From contig JAZQHA010000121.1 of the NCBI GenBank assembly GCA_045540315.1, positions 1-33,109 of the forward strand: a DNA stretch of 33,109 nt, read 5' to 3'. Made by a program: the position numbers and the translations under genes. The notes beneath the pieces were generated by a model, which had not been told where the DNA came from, ran no database searches, and saw nothing but the letters and a program-made list of their open reading frames with translations. Positions 17,112-24,992 of the stretch are shown here, piece by piece. This DNA comes from CAG-557 sp045540315 (lineage in GTDB: Bacteria; Bacillota; Clostridia; Oscillospirales; Acutalibacteraceae). Position 1 is the first letter of the stretch, and the number at the start of each line of letters is the position of its first letter.

Positions 17112-18581
17112 TTATAAAACCTCACTCAGCTCACTCAAAATCTCCGCTACAACTTCACGCTCATCAAAATGCAATTTTTGTCCGTTTATCTCTTGATAAT
17201 CCTCATGCCCCTTACCAGCCAGCACGATTATATCATTATCCCGAGCTATCGAGAGACAATACCTAATTGCCTCGCGTCTATCCGGAATTACAATGAATTT
17301 GCCGCGAGTTTTTCTTAGGCCCACCTCGATGTCGGAAATAATATCCATAACGTCCTCATTGCGAGAGTTATCTGCAGTAACCACTGATAAATCAGAAAGC
17401 TTACCGGAGACCTCACCCATTTCGTAGCGCCGAACTTTGGGGCGATTGCCTCCTGCACCAAATAGCGTTATGAGACGATTTGGTCGATATTCTCGAAGTG
17501 TTGTCAAGACATTTTCCATACTCAAAGCATTGTGAGCATAATCGATTAAGAGGGTAAAGTTGCCCGGAACCGGAACCACTTCAATTCGGCCCTTAACTTT
17601 AACCTCGTTCAGACCGCTTGTAATGGCTTTTTCTGGTATATCAAAATGTCGACATACTGAAATCGCAGCAAGTGCGTTATAGATACTAAACTTACCCGGA
17701 ATGTCTACGTTTACACTCAAATTTTCTTTACCAGAGGTCTCAAAGTGTATACCCACATAACCCGACTGCGAAATCAATTTCTCATTAAATGCAGTTAGGT
17801 CAGCGTTTTGCGAAAAACCATATGTCTCGACAGAACAAGTATGTCCACTCAAAATATCTCTATAACTTCGGTCATCGATATTAATGAGGCCCAACTTACA
17901 CTTCTTAAATAATAAACTCTTACACTCTAAGTACTCCTGCATATCGGCATGCTCGTTACCACCGATGTGATCCATTGAAAAGTTGGTAAAAACACCGTAG
18001 TCAAAGGTAAAACCGTCCATACGATGCCATTTTAGGCCCTGCGAGGATGCCTCCATAACCGCACACTCACAACCGCTATCGACCATTAATCGCAAGAAGC
18101 GTTGAATCTCATAAGACTCTGGTGTAGTGTTAGCAGTTTTCGTCACCTCGTCGCCAATAATGACGCCCAATGTACCGATAACGCCCGTTTTAATGCCAGC
18201 TTTTTGAAGAATCGTACGTATCATGCACGAAACTGTAGTTTTACCCTTTGTACCAGTTATTGCAATGGTTTTCAATTGCGAGGCCGGATTACCAAAGAAT
18301 TCTGCCGACATAAATGCGAGTGCAATTCTCGTATCCGCGACTTTTATTACTGCAATATTTTCATCAACTTGAACATCATCAGAAATAATTATCGCACAAG
18401 CACCCTTCTCAATTGCCTTACCGATAAAATTATGCCCATCAGCGTCATAACCCTTTAAGCAAACAAAAACGCTATCCTTTATGCATTTCCTCGAATCGTA
18501 AAAGATATCGCTAATCTCGACATCCAAATCGCCCTTCACCAAAGTATACTCTATATTACAAATTAAATCTCTGAGCCTCAT
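17112..18581 (-). CDS. murE: UDP-N-acetylmuramoyl-L-alanyl-D-glutamate ligase (probably mDAP-adding)
   Basis: MurE adds the third residue of the stem peptide. The 489-residue protein shows the P-loop GTKGKTT (110-116), NTTPES (151-156), VMEASSQGL, FTNFSMDHIGGNEH, DYAHNALSMENVL and GAGGNRPKVRR. The motif that selects the amino acid is DNSRNE at 404-409. meso-Diaminopimelate enzymes have DNPR with the arginine contacting the second carboxylate, and lysine enzymes lack the arginine. The arginine is kept, so mDAP is the likely substrate, though Ser in place of Pro is unusual. It is the first gene of a murE-murF pair. A TATAAT-like -10 sits about 25 bases upstream, without a clear -35. Confidence 0.96.
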   Translation of the reverse strand: MRLRDLICNIEYTLVKGDLDVEISDIFYDSRKCIKDSVFVCLKGYDADGHNFIGKAIEKGACAIIISDDVQVDENIAVIKVADTRIALAFMSAEFFGNPASQLKTIAITGTKGKTTVSCMIRTILQKAGIKTGVIGTLGVIIGDEVTKTANTTPESYEIQRFLRLMVDSGCECAVMEASSQGLKWHRMDGFTFDYGVFTNFSMDHIGGNEHADMQEYLECKSLLFKKCKLGLINIDDRSYRDILSGHTCSVETYGFSQNADLTAFNEKLISQSGYVGIHFETSGKENLSVNVDIPGKFSIYNALAAISVCRHFDIPEKAITSGLNEVKVKGRIEVVPVPGNFTLLIDYAHNALSMENVLTTLREYRPNRLITLFGAGGNRPKVRRYEMGEVSGKLSDLSVVTADNSRNEDVMDIISDIEVGLRKTRGKFIVIPDRREAIRYCLSIARDNDIIVLAGKGHEDYQEINGQKLHFDEREVVAEILSELSEVL

Positions 18582-18679
18582 GCTGTCACCCTCAACCTCA
18601 AATTATACGAACTAAAAAACATATTATGTCTCCTAATATAATATTGCCACAAATTGGCCGTTTTGTAAAATAAAAAATA

Positions 18680-18709
18680 AAACCTCGAAGCAAAAAAGCC
18701 TCGAAGTTT
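18680..18709 (-). terminator. Terminator after the secreted Cys-rich protein gene
   Basis: The arms at 18680-18691 and 18698-18709 look like a direct repeat, but in minus-strand RNA they pair over all 12 positions with two G-U wobbles around a six-U loop, followed by an A/T-rich T tract. The plus-strand RNA would have A-C mismatches instead. This fixes the transcription direction as minus and assigns it to the gene ending at 18775. Confidence 0.7.
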
Positions 18710-18774
18710 CTACTACTATTAATCCACTAGAAGTAATACAACAAAAAGTAGAATTTACAACTCAATTATAAAAA

Positions 18775-19284
18775 CTAAAACAAGAAGAGCAACGCACTCA
18801 AAACAGCTGCAAAAGGTGCTATTACACGAGAAGCGGCGCTATATGCACCACAAGTGAAACCGTCAGCCGTAAGCAAACCAAAAAACGAACTAGGCGTGTC
18901 CATGTCATTTTTTAAACCAAATGTCACAGATTTATATTTACGGGCGTCAAACTCTAAAGAACCCTCGCCAGTAAATTGTTGCTCTGCAATTAATTTACCG
19001 TTTTCTTTCAAGTACATAGTAAATACTGTGTCAACATTTCCAGCACTCATATAGTATGTAGCTGTTCCACTCGTTCCATCGATATCACAAATGGATGCAC
19101 AATTTGTTTTACCATTGATTGTTGAGCACGGATTACCAACAAGCCTTTCTTCACCAGCTTGAAATGTATATGGTCCTATATTTATCATATTGCCTGCTGC
19201 CGATGTAAAATGCATGCTAAATACCAAAGCTAAAGAAAAACTGGCAAGGACAGAGAAAAACTTTTTAAAGATATTTGATTTCAT
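18775..19284 (-). CDS. Secreted four-cysteine protein with hydrophobic C-terminal tail, unknown function
   Basis: I do not recognise this 169-residue protein. Residues 1-30 form a clear Sec signal peptide (KKFF, then a hydrophobic stretch to FTSAA, cleavage probably after residue 29 or 30). The mature part has four cysteines (53, 62, 66, 145), an even number suiting two disulfides, and a predicted beta-rich body (TATYYMSAGNVDTVFTMYLK). The last 16 residues from VIAPFAAV onward are hydrophobic and reach the C-terminus, so the product may stay at the membrane. The start ATG has AAAGGTGG upstream. The gene follows the double-glycine peptide gene by 125 bases on the same strand and ends in its own terminator. 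A role as partner or immunity protein for that peptide is a guess from position. Confidence 0.75.
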   Translation of the reverse strand: MKSNIFKKFFSVLASFSLALVFSMHFTSAAGNMINIGPYTFQAGEERLVGNPCSTINGKTNCASICDIDGTSGTATYYMSAGNVDTVFTMYLKENGKLIAEQQFTGEGSLEFDARKYKSVTFGLKNDMDTPSSFFGLLTADGFTCGAYSAASRVIAPFAAVLSALLFLF

Positions 19285-19328
19285 AGAAAAACCACCTTTT
19301 TAGAGATATAAGTACGAAAATTGTATTA

Positions 19329-19364
19329 CTTCGACGTAAGTATAACACTGAATGTTTGTCGAAG
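19329..19364. promoter_or_regulatory. Inverted repeat between the peptide and secreted-protein genes
   Basis: CTTCGAC (19329-19335) and GTCGAAG (19358-19364) form a perfect 7-bp inverted repeat spaced by 22 bases, with an embedded TATACT on the minus strand. It could be an operator or a weak processing or terminator hairpin in the intercistronic region. There is no T run after it. Confidence 0.35.
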
Positions 19365-19409
19365 CGTGTCTAAAGAGGTAGGTCGTTCAAAAAAAGATTT
19401 GTATTTCAC

Positions 19410-19685
19410 TTAACCCCAAATATCATGACAAGTAGGGCCATTGACAATTATTGGGATGTGAGAACTGTATTGTCCCTTCTCTAAACCTTGTTTTTTTACC
19501 GCTGCTTGTGCATCTTTGATATCGTCAAACACACCGGTATAAGAATAGCCTGCTGCGTTCACACCGGTAACAACAACACCTTTTTCATCAAACAGTACCG
19601 TATATCCCCCAGAAACATTGTCTAGCTCTTGTTCGTTTAACTCCGCGGCTTGCTTATTAAGCTCTTTTCTCTCTTTCTTTGACAT
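19410..19685 (-). CDS. Double-glycine leader peptide, putative secreted peptide or bacteriocin-like precursor
   Basis: The 91-residue product begins with a 27-residue leader, ending in LNEQELDNVSGG, that fits the double-glycine consensus cut by peptidase-containing ABC transporters (class II bacteriocins and peptide pheromones). Cleavage after Gly27 would release a 64-residue peptide that starts YTVLFDEKG, has a helix-like FDDIKDAQAAVKKQGL, and ends GPTCHDIWG with a single cysteine. I start it at the ATG at 19685, which has AAAGGATGG upstream; an earlier TTG adds two residues. No transporter, immunity or modification gene is nearby, so an exporter would have to be elsewhere. Its promoter contains a G10 tract (see 19771-19802). 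The function of the mature peptide is unknown. Confidence 0.72.
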   Translation of the reverse strand: MSKKERKELNKQAAELNEQELDNVSGGYTVLFDEKGVVVTGVNAAGYSYTGVFDDIKDAQAAVKKQGLEKGQYSSHIPIIVNGPTCHDIWG

Positions 19686-19770
19686 AATCAATCCATCCTT
19701 TCAAAACAAAATATAAACTAACAGCGGTATTCAAATTAATCAATAAAACAATCTTTCTCTGTCGCATTTT

Positions 19771-19802
19771 ATTGTAACATATTACCCCCCCCCCATCAGC
19801 AA
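19771..19802 (-). promoter_or_regulatory. Promoter with G10 tract in the spacer, for the double-glycine peptide gene
   Basis: On the minus strand TTGCTG (19802-19797) and TACAAT (19776-19771) look like -35 and -10 boxes, 20 bases apart. Ten consecutive G (C on the plus strand, 19785-19794) make up half of the spacer. Losing three would give the ideal 17. The start codon lies about 85 bases downstream. Confidence 0.5.
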
Positions 19803-19869
19803 GTGTCAGTGAATAATTTTCACGCGGCAGGAATATTTTATCGGGAAACTCACCTCTATAGCACTAACA

Positions 19870-19898
19870 TTGATATCTTGCTCGCAACAGTATATAAT
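19870..19898 (+). promoter_or_regulatory. Predicted SigA promoter for murD
   Basis: The -35 is TTGATA (19870-19875) and the -10 is TATAAT (19893-19898), with a 17-base spacer. murD starts 40 bases downstream with AAGGAG in between. A second TATAAT lies at 19904-19909 without a matching -35. Confidence 0.7.
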
Positions 19899-19937
19899 GA
19901 GCATATAATGTGAAAAGGAACAAGGAGCCGGCAAATA

Positions 19938-21326
19938 ATGAATTGTAAAATAAATAAATTTTTTGAAAACTTAAAAGGTAAGAAAGTGGCTTTTTGCGGC
20001 ATCGGAACAAGCCATTTGCCTCTTATAAAACTTTTTAGTCAAAAGGGTGCGATTGTAACTGCTTGTGACTCAAAAAGCGAAGCGCAACTTGAAGATACGA
20101 TTAATCAACTTAGGCCATTTAATATATCTTTTAAGTTAGGAAACAATTACTTAGAAAATTTAGATGTAGATATTATATTTCGCTCACCGGGTTTAAAATT
20201 TTTTAGTCCGGAGTTCATTGATGCTCAAAAAAGGGGTATAGTCGTAACCTCCGAGATGGAACTTTTTTTTGATTTGTGCCCATGTAAAATTATCGCGGTT
20301 ACCGGCAGTGACGGAAAAACGACGACTACCACCATTATCTCGGAGATATTAAAGCAAGACGGTAAAAAAGTTCATCTCGGCGGAAATATCGGCACACCGT
20401 TGCTTCCAATCGTCGAGAGCATTCACGAAGATGATATCGCTGTCGTGGAGTTGTCGAGCTTTCAGCTAATTTCTATGCGAAAAAGTCCTGATGTCGCTGT
20501 TATAACAAACATTTCTCCAAACCACCTCGACATACACAAGGATATGACTGAATACATCGATGCGAAAAAAAATATCGTGCTTCATCAAAACGCCTTCTCT
20601 TTATCGGTGCTAAACATGGATAACGACATCACAAGACAATTTAGCGACAGCGTTCGTGGAAAAACTTTGTTTTTTAGCTCGAAAAACAAATGTGAAAACG
20701 GTATTTACTTAGAGGCCAGTACGATTTTTTCCTCTAGAAATGGCATATCTCAGCCAATTCTCGATATAAATGATATTTGCATCCCCGGCAAACACAACGT
20801 CGAAAATTATATGGCGGCTATTGGCGCTGTTTTTGATATGGTTTCACTTGAATCTATTCAAACCGTTGCGAAAAAGTTTTCCGGCGTCGAGCATAGAACT
20901 GAGTTCGTTCGCGAACTTAATGGCGTTAAGTACTATAACGATTCTATTGCATCTAGCCCCACCCGTACCATTTGCGGTACTTTGTCACTATTTAATCAAA
21001 AAATTATCCTCATTTGCGGTGGCTACGATAAAAAAATTCCGTTTGATACTCTCGGTTCGGTCATTGCCGAGAAAGTCAAGGTCTTAATTCTTCTTGGCCA
21101 AACTGCCGATAAAATTCGTGAAGCTGTTGTTAACTCCTCGAAATTTTCTACCGAGAAATTAAAAATTATTATGGTGAAAGATATGCAAAGCGCTGTTACT
21201 ACTGCAAATCAACACGCCACTCCGGGTGACATCGTTTCTCTATCCCCAGCCTGCGCTAGCTTCGATCTCTACGAAAATTTTGTTGAGCGCGGTCGTCATT
21301 TTAAAGAGTTAGTTAATAAGCTTTAG
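19938..21326 (+). CDS. murD: UDP-N-acetylmuramoyl-L-alanine--D-glutamate ligase
   Basis: MurD adds D-glutamate to UDP-MurNAc-L-Ala in the cytoplasm. The 462-residue protein has the N-terminal FCGIGTSHLPL and RSPGLKF segments, the P-loop TGSDGKTTTT near residue 121, GGNIGTPLLP, ELSSFQL, TNISPNHLDIHKDM, and the C-terminal YNDSIASSPTRT and GGYDKKIPF, all diagnostic for MurD. It is on the plus strand under its own promoter, away from murE-murF, which run the other way; in most Clostridia these genes share the dcw cluster. The stop codon TAG is also the first three bases of cloverleaf repeat A. Confidence 0.96.
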   Translation: MNCKINKFFENLKGKKVAFCGIGTSHLPLIKLFSQKGAIVTACDSKSEAQLEDTINQLRPFNISFKLGNNYLENLDVDIIFRSPGLKFFSPEFIDAQKRGIVVTSEMELFFDLCPCKIIAVTGSDGKTTTTTIISEILKQDGKKVHLGGNIGTPLLPIVESIHEDDIAVVELSSFQLISMRKSPDVAVITNISPNHLDIHKDMTEYIDAKKNIVLHQNAFSLSVLNMDNDITRQFSDSVRGKTLFFSSKNKCENGIYLEASTIFSSRNGISQPILDINDICIPGKHNVENYMAAIGAVFDMVSLESIQTVAKKFSGVEHRTEFVRELNGVKYYNDSIASSPTRTICGTLSLFNQKIILICGGYDKKIPFDTLGSVIAEKVKVLILLGQTADKIREAVVNSSKFSTEKLKIIMVKDMQSAVTTANQHATPGDIVSLSPACASFDLYENFVERGRHFKELVNKL

Positions 21327-21426
21327 CTCGCGGCAAGCGCTGCGCCGAATGCAATAAAATTGCATTCGCAAAGCTTCGCTTTGCCATCCAAACTTAGTTT
21401 GGATGGGCGCAGCGCGCCCGCGGCTA
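21324..21426. repeat. Cloverleaf repeat A (short form)
   Basis: The base stem GCGCTGCGCC (21337-21346) / GGCGCAGCGC (21406-21415) is perfect over 10 bp and extended outward by TAGC+CGCGG / CCGCGGCTA with one bulge. Inside are three directly adjacent hairpins: GAATGCAAT/ATTGCATTC (21347-21367), GCAAAGC/GCTTTGC (21368-21384) and CATCCAAAC/GTTTGGATG (21385-21405). All three are perfect with loops of three bases. It lacks the long terminal repeats seen in copies B, D and F and uses a different base-stem sequence, so it is a divergent or minimal member. It overlaps the murD stop codon and ends 27 bases before the next gene. Confidence 0.85.
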
Positions 21427-21453
21427 GCCTAGTGAAAGGAGCCTTTTATTGAT

Positions 21454-22482
21454 ATGATTACCGATCTAATATTTCGTCTGTGTAGTACTTTTTCTGGCGC
21501 AGGCAACGAGAATAATATTGCCGAGCTAATAAAGAGAGAGATGCAGCCCTATGCCGATACGATTCATATTGATAATAATCGTAACGTTATATGCAAAGTT
21601 GGAAGCTCGAGCGCAAGACGTCATATTCTTGTTGACGCACATATTGACCAAATCAGCATGGTCGTGACATCGATTGATGAAACTGGCTTTATAAATATGG
21701 CTCCGTGCGGCGGTGTTGATTGTCGAGTTTTGCCAGGTGCTACAGTTTTCATTCACGGCAAGGAAGTTATTACGGGAATTATTTGTACAACGCCACCGCA
21801 CTTAGCCTCCAAGGAAAAAACTGACTTTGAGAAGACTGAGAATTTGCTTGTTGATACAGGTCTTTCTGGTAAGGCTGTTAAAGAAATCATCTCTGTGGGC
21901 GACTACGTGTCATTTAGCACAACTTCTCAAAGGTTACTTGGAACTAGGATTACCGCGCCAGCCCTTGACAATCGTGCGGGAGTAGCTACACTAATTCGCT
22001 GCGCGCAAATATTGAAAGGCTCAAAACTTAATTGTCAGGTAAGCTTTTTATTTAGCTCTCAAGAGGAAATTCGCGCACTTGGAGCAAAAACAGCCGCATT
22101 TTCGATTGCTCCCACCGAAGCCATTTCAGTCGACGTAAGCTTTGCAACTCAACCGAACGTCGAGGAAGAAAAAAGTGGTAAGTTATCGCACGGCCCAATG
22201 GTAGGTATTGCACCATCACTCTCTCGAGGAATTTCCGAGACTCTAATAACGTTGGCCAAGCGGCATAATATTCCTCACCAACTGGAGATTATGAGTGGCT
22301 CGACCGGTACCACATCTGACGTCATTACCAGCACAAAAAGCGGCATACCAGGCGGTCTTTTATCGATTCCTCTGCGATATATGCACACGCCAGTTGAGTT
22401 GATTGACACTATAGACGTAGAAAGCACGGCAAAGCTTCTTGCTCAATACATCTTGGAGGGGGGAAATCGAAATGACTGCTGA
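21454..22482 (+). CDS. M42 family metallopeptidase (glutamyl or other aminopeptidase), first copy
   Basis: The 342-residue protein is a cytoplasmic M42 aminopeptidase, a family that forms dodecameric TET assemblies and trims short peptides. Metal and catalytic residues are in place: HID in DAHIDQIS, D in APALDNRAG, EE in SSQEEIRALGAK, D in VDVSFA and H in RYMHTPVE near the end. The sequence with SHGPMVGIAPSLS and SGSTGTTSDV is typical. The ATG has AAAGGAG upstream at a rather long 12-base spacing. It overlaps the start of the second M42 gene by 11 bases and is translationally coupled to it. Paired or tripled M42 genes are common in Clostridia. The substrate cannot be told from the sequence. 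Confidence 0.93.
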   Translation: MITDLIFRLCSTFSGAGNENNIAELIKREMQPYADTIHIDNNRNVICKVGSSSARRHILVDAHIDQISMVVTSIDETGFINMAPCGGVDCRVLPGATVFIHGKEVITGIICTTPPHLASKEKTDFEKTENLLVDTGLSGKAVKEIISVGDYVSFSTTSQRLLGTRITAPALDNRAGVATLIRCAQILKGSKLNCQVSFLFSSQEEIRALGAKTAAFSIAPTEAISVDVSFATQPNVEEEKSGKLSHGPMVGIAPSLSRGISETLITLAKRHNIPHQLEIMSGSTGTTSDVITSTKSGIPGGLLSIPLRYMHTPVELIDTIDVESTAKLLAQYILEGGNRNDC

Positions 22483-23500
22483 GTTGCGCTTACTTGAAAA
22501 ATTATGTAACTCGTACGGTATTTCTGGCAACGAATCAAGCATAAAAGATATCATCATCGAAGAAATTAAACCCTTTGCCAGCGAAATAAAAGTGGACAGC
22601 TTGGGCAATATCATTGCATTAAAAAAAGGCTCGAGCACATCAGCGAAAAAACTTATGTTGTCTGCGCACATGGATGAAGTTGGCTTTATCGTGACGTATA
22701 TTACTGACGACGGCCTATTGAAATTTAGTCCAGTTGGCGGCATCGACGCGAACGTTATTTGCGGAAAAAATGTTGTTGTTGGTAGGCAAAGAGTTGCGGG
22801 AGTAATTGGCGTTAAACCTGTGCACTTGTTAAAGCCAGATGAGCGTCAACAAAGCATTTCTTTCGAGGAATTATACGTTGACATCGGTGCAACAAGTAAA
22901 GAAGACGCTTTGCAACATGTCTCTCTTGGAGACTGCATATATTTTCCGGCAAATTTTAAACTTGAGCACAATATGATAAAATCGAAAGCCATCGACGATC
23001 GCGTGGGTTGTTTTGTGTTAATCAACTTGATAAAACAAAATTGGCCCTTCGATGTGTATTTTACTTTCGTAGTACAAGAGGAAATCGGTCTGCGCGGCGC
23101 AAAAGTTGCCGCATTTAACCTTGACCCTGATGTGGCTATTGTCGTCGAGGCAACCACTGCCGCAGATATAAAAGGGACGTCACCAGAAAAACAAGTCTGT
23201 CACGTTGGAGACGGCGCAGTTATTGCATTCATGGACAAAAGTACCATATATGACAAAGAGCTTTACTCAACAGCTTTAGCCCTTGCGGCGGAAAGAAACA
23301 TAAAAATTCAGGTTAAATCACTTATCGCCGGAGGAAACGATGCCGGTGCAATTCATTCCTCTCGTGGGGGCGTTAAAACTCTTGCAGTTTCGCTGCCATG
23401 CAGGTATCTTCATACGGCCTGCGGTATGATTTGTGTCGATGATATCTGGGAGACGCAAAACTTAGTAAGAAATTTGGCTGAAAAGGTTTGCTCAAATTAA
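22472..23500 (+). CDS. M42 family metallopeptidase, second copy
   Basis: The 342-residue paralogue of the preceding gene has the same metal-binding plan: HMD in SAHMDEVGF, D in AIDDRVG, EE in VVQEEIGLRGAK, E in VVEATTAAD and H in RYLHTACGM. The segment HVGDGAVIAFMD is the typical M42 block after the fourth ligand. The ATG at 22472 has a strong GGAGGGGGG upstream and overlaps the end of the first M42 gene by 11 bases; an upstream TTG in frame has no ribosome site. The two proteins clearly diverge, so they may assemble as a heteromer or act on different peptides. Cloverleaf repeat B begins five bases after the stop. Confidence 0.94.
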   Translation: MTAELRLLEKLCNSYGISGNESSIKDIIIEEIKPFASEIKVDSLGNIIALKKGSSTSAKKLMLSAHMDEVGFIVTYITDDGLLKFSPVGGIDANVICGKNVVVGRQRVAGVIGVKPVHLLKPDERQQSISFEELYVDIGATSKEDALQHVSLGDCIYFPANFKLEHNMIKSKAIDDRVGCFVLINLIKQNWPFDVYFTFVVQEEIGLRGAKVAAFNLDPDVAIVVEATTAADIKGTSPEKQVCHVGDGAVIAFMDKSTIYDKELYSTALALAAERNIKIQVKSLIAGGNDAGAIHSSRGGVKTLAVSLPCRYLHTACGMICVDDIWETQNLVRNLAEKVCSN

Positions 23501-23504
23501 ACTT

Positions 23505-23716
23505 AGGGGTGCCCTATTCGTGGACTCTTTCATCGTTTTAAGTCCCTCACGCAACCTTGGACGCCATCAAAGCCGCCGCGAGGCCAAAGAAAATAAATAT
23601 TTATTTTCTTTGTGCGCAAACACTCAACAAGGTTGAGTGTTTGCGTGGCCGAAGGGCCCCTTTGGGGCCTTCGGCGCCTCGCGGCGCGCGCCTTGGTTTT
23701 AGATGAAGGCACCCCT
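23505..23716. repeat. Cloverleaf repeat B
   Basis: Terminal inverted repeats are AGGGGTGCC (23505-23513) and GGCACCCCT (23708-23716). The base stem is GCCGCGAGGC (23575-23584) / GCCTCGCGGC (23676-23685). The arms are: a 28-base perfect palindrome with half CAAAGAAAATAAAT (23585-23612), CGCAAACACTCAAC/GTTGAGTGTTTGCG with loop AAG (23615-23645), and a GCCGAAG-GCCCC / GGGGCCTTCGGC hairpin with one bulged G (23648-23675). Two-base TG linkers separate the arms. The inner ends do not pair well between the terminal repeats and the base stem. It lies between the second M42 gene and the Met-gamma-lyase-family gene, both on the plus strand. Confidence 0.9.
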
Positions 23717-23744
23717 ATAAAATTTAAGGAGAAATATTATATAG

Positions 23745-24992
23745 ATGTTTAATATTAGTGAAAAAGTTAAGGATTTATCCGAAAAAGCTTTAGCTCTATG
23801 CAAAAGTGAGTTTGAAAAAATTGATAATATAACTGAATTTAATCAGCAAAAGGTACTGAAAGCATTCATCGATAATGGTGTGAGTGAGCGACATTTTGTT
23901 GGCTCCACAGGTTACGGCTACGGCGATGCTGGTAGAGACACTTTAGACAGAGTTTTCGCTCAAATTTTCGGCGCCGATGATGCTCTTATTCGTCACAATT
24001 TTGTTTGCGGCACGCATGCATTGACGGTCGCGCTTTTTGGTGTATTACGTCCCGGAGATACCATGTTAAGCGTAACCGGGGCTCCATACGACACTTTACT
24101 CGGAGTTATCGGAGGTAAGAAAAAAAGTTCTGGCTCTTTGACTGAGTTTGGTATAAATTACAAAGAGACTCCTCTAAACTCTGAAGGTCTACTTGATTTT
24201 GATGCTATCGAAAAAAATATTACGCCAGATACTAAAATGGTCTATATGCAACGCTCCCGCGGATACACTTTGCGCCCATCTCTATTTGTACGTGACATAA
24301 AAAAAGTCGCGCAAATTGCCAAGAAAAACGCACCGAACTGTATTGTAATGCTGGATAATTGTTATGGCGAGTTTGTCGGCTATGAGGAGCCTCTACAAAA
24401 TGGCGTTGACCTAATGGCTGGTTCTCTAATAAAAAATCCCGGTGGCGGCATTGCTCCTACCGGAGGATACATCGCAGGTAAAAAAGAGCTAGTTGACATG
24501 TGCTCATATCGACTTACTACACCTGGTACCGGCCGCGAAGTCGGAGCAACACTTGGCACTAGTCGAGAGCTTTTTATGGGTCTTTTTAATGCGCCACACG
24601 TTACCGGCGAAGCCCTTAAAACAGCAATTTTTACTGCAGCTTTATTTGAGCTTCTGGGCTATGACGTATCTCCTCGTTACAACGAGCCTCGCACAGATAT
24701 CATTCAAACGCTTACTTTAGGGAATCCAGAAGATTTAATCGCGTTTTGTCAGGGGATTCAAAGCGGCGCTCCTGTGGACTCTTTCGTTCGACCTGAGCCA
24801 TGGGACATGCCTGGCTACGATAATCAAGTTATAATGGCCGCCGGCGCTTTCACGTTAGGCTCCTCTATTGAGCTTTCCGCCGACGCTCCTCTTCGTGACC
24901 CCTTTGCCGTATTTATGCAAGGCGGGCTTAATTTTCACAGCGCTAAAATCGGAGTTATGTTAGCCGCAGACAAAGTTATTAATAAAAAATAG
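23745..24992 (+). CDS. Methionine gamma-lyase family PLP protein (YnbB, 'aluminium resistance' family)
   Basis: The 415-residue protein belongs to the PLP fold-type I family PF06838, annotated as Met_gamma_lyase or aluminium resistance protein. Segments seen are STGYGYGDAGRDTLDRVFA, RHNFVCGTHALTVALFG (cofactor-binding region), MLDNCYGEFVGYEEP (the aspartate that contacts the pyridine nitrogen) and GSLIKNPGGGIAPTGGYIAG, whose lysine should bind PLP. EPWDMPGYDNQVIMAAGAFTLGSSIELSADAPLRDP further on is also typical. The true substrate is not established; carbon-sulfur lyase activity is inferred from the fold. AAGGAG lies upstream of the ATG. It is flanked on both sides by cloverleaf repeats (B and C), so it is probably a single-gene unit. 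Confidence 0.92.
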   Translation: MFNISEKVKDLSEKALALCKSEFEKIDNITEFNQQKVLKAFIDNGVSERHFVGSTGYGYGDAGRDTLDRVFAQIFGADDALIRHNFVCGTHALTVALFGVLRPGDTMLSVTGAPYDTLLGVIGGKKKSSGSLTEFGINYKETPLNSEGLLDFDAIEKNITPDTKMVYMQRSRGYTLRPSLFVRDIKKVAQIAKKNAPNCIVMLDNCYGEFVGYEEPLQNGVDLMAGSLIKNPGGGIAPTGGYIAGKKELVDMCSYRLTTPGTGREVGATLGTSRELFMGLFNAPHVTGEALKTAIFTAALFELLGYDVSPRYNEPRTDIIQTLTLGNPEDLIAFCQGIQSGAPVDSFVRPEPWDMPGYDNQVIMAAGAFTLGSSIELSADAPLRDPFAVFMQGGLNFHSAKIGVMLAADKVINKK

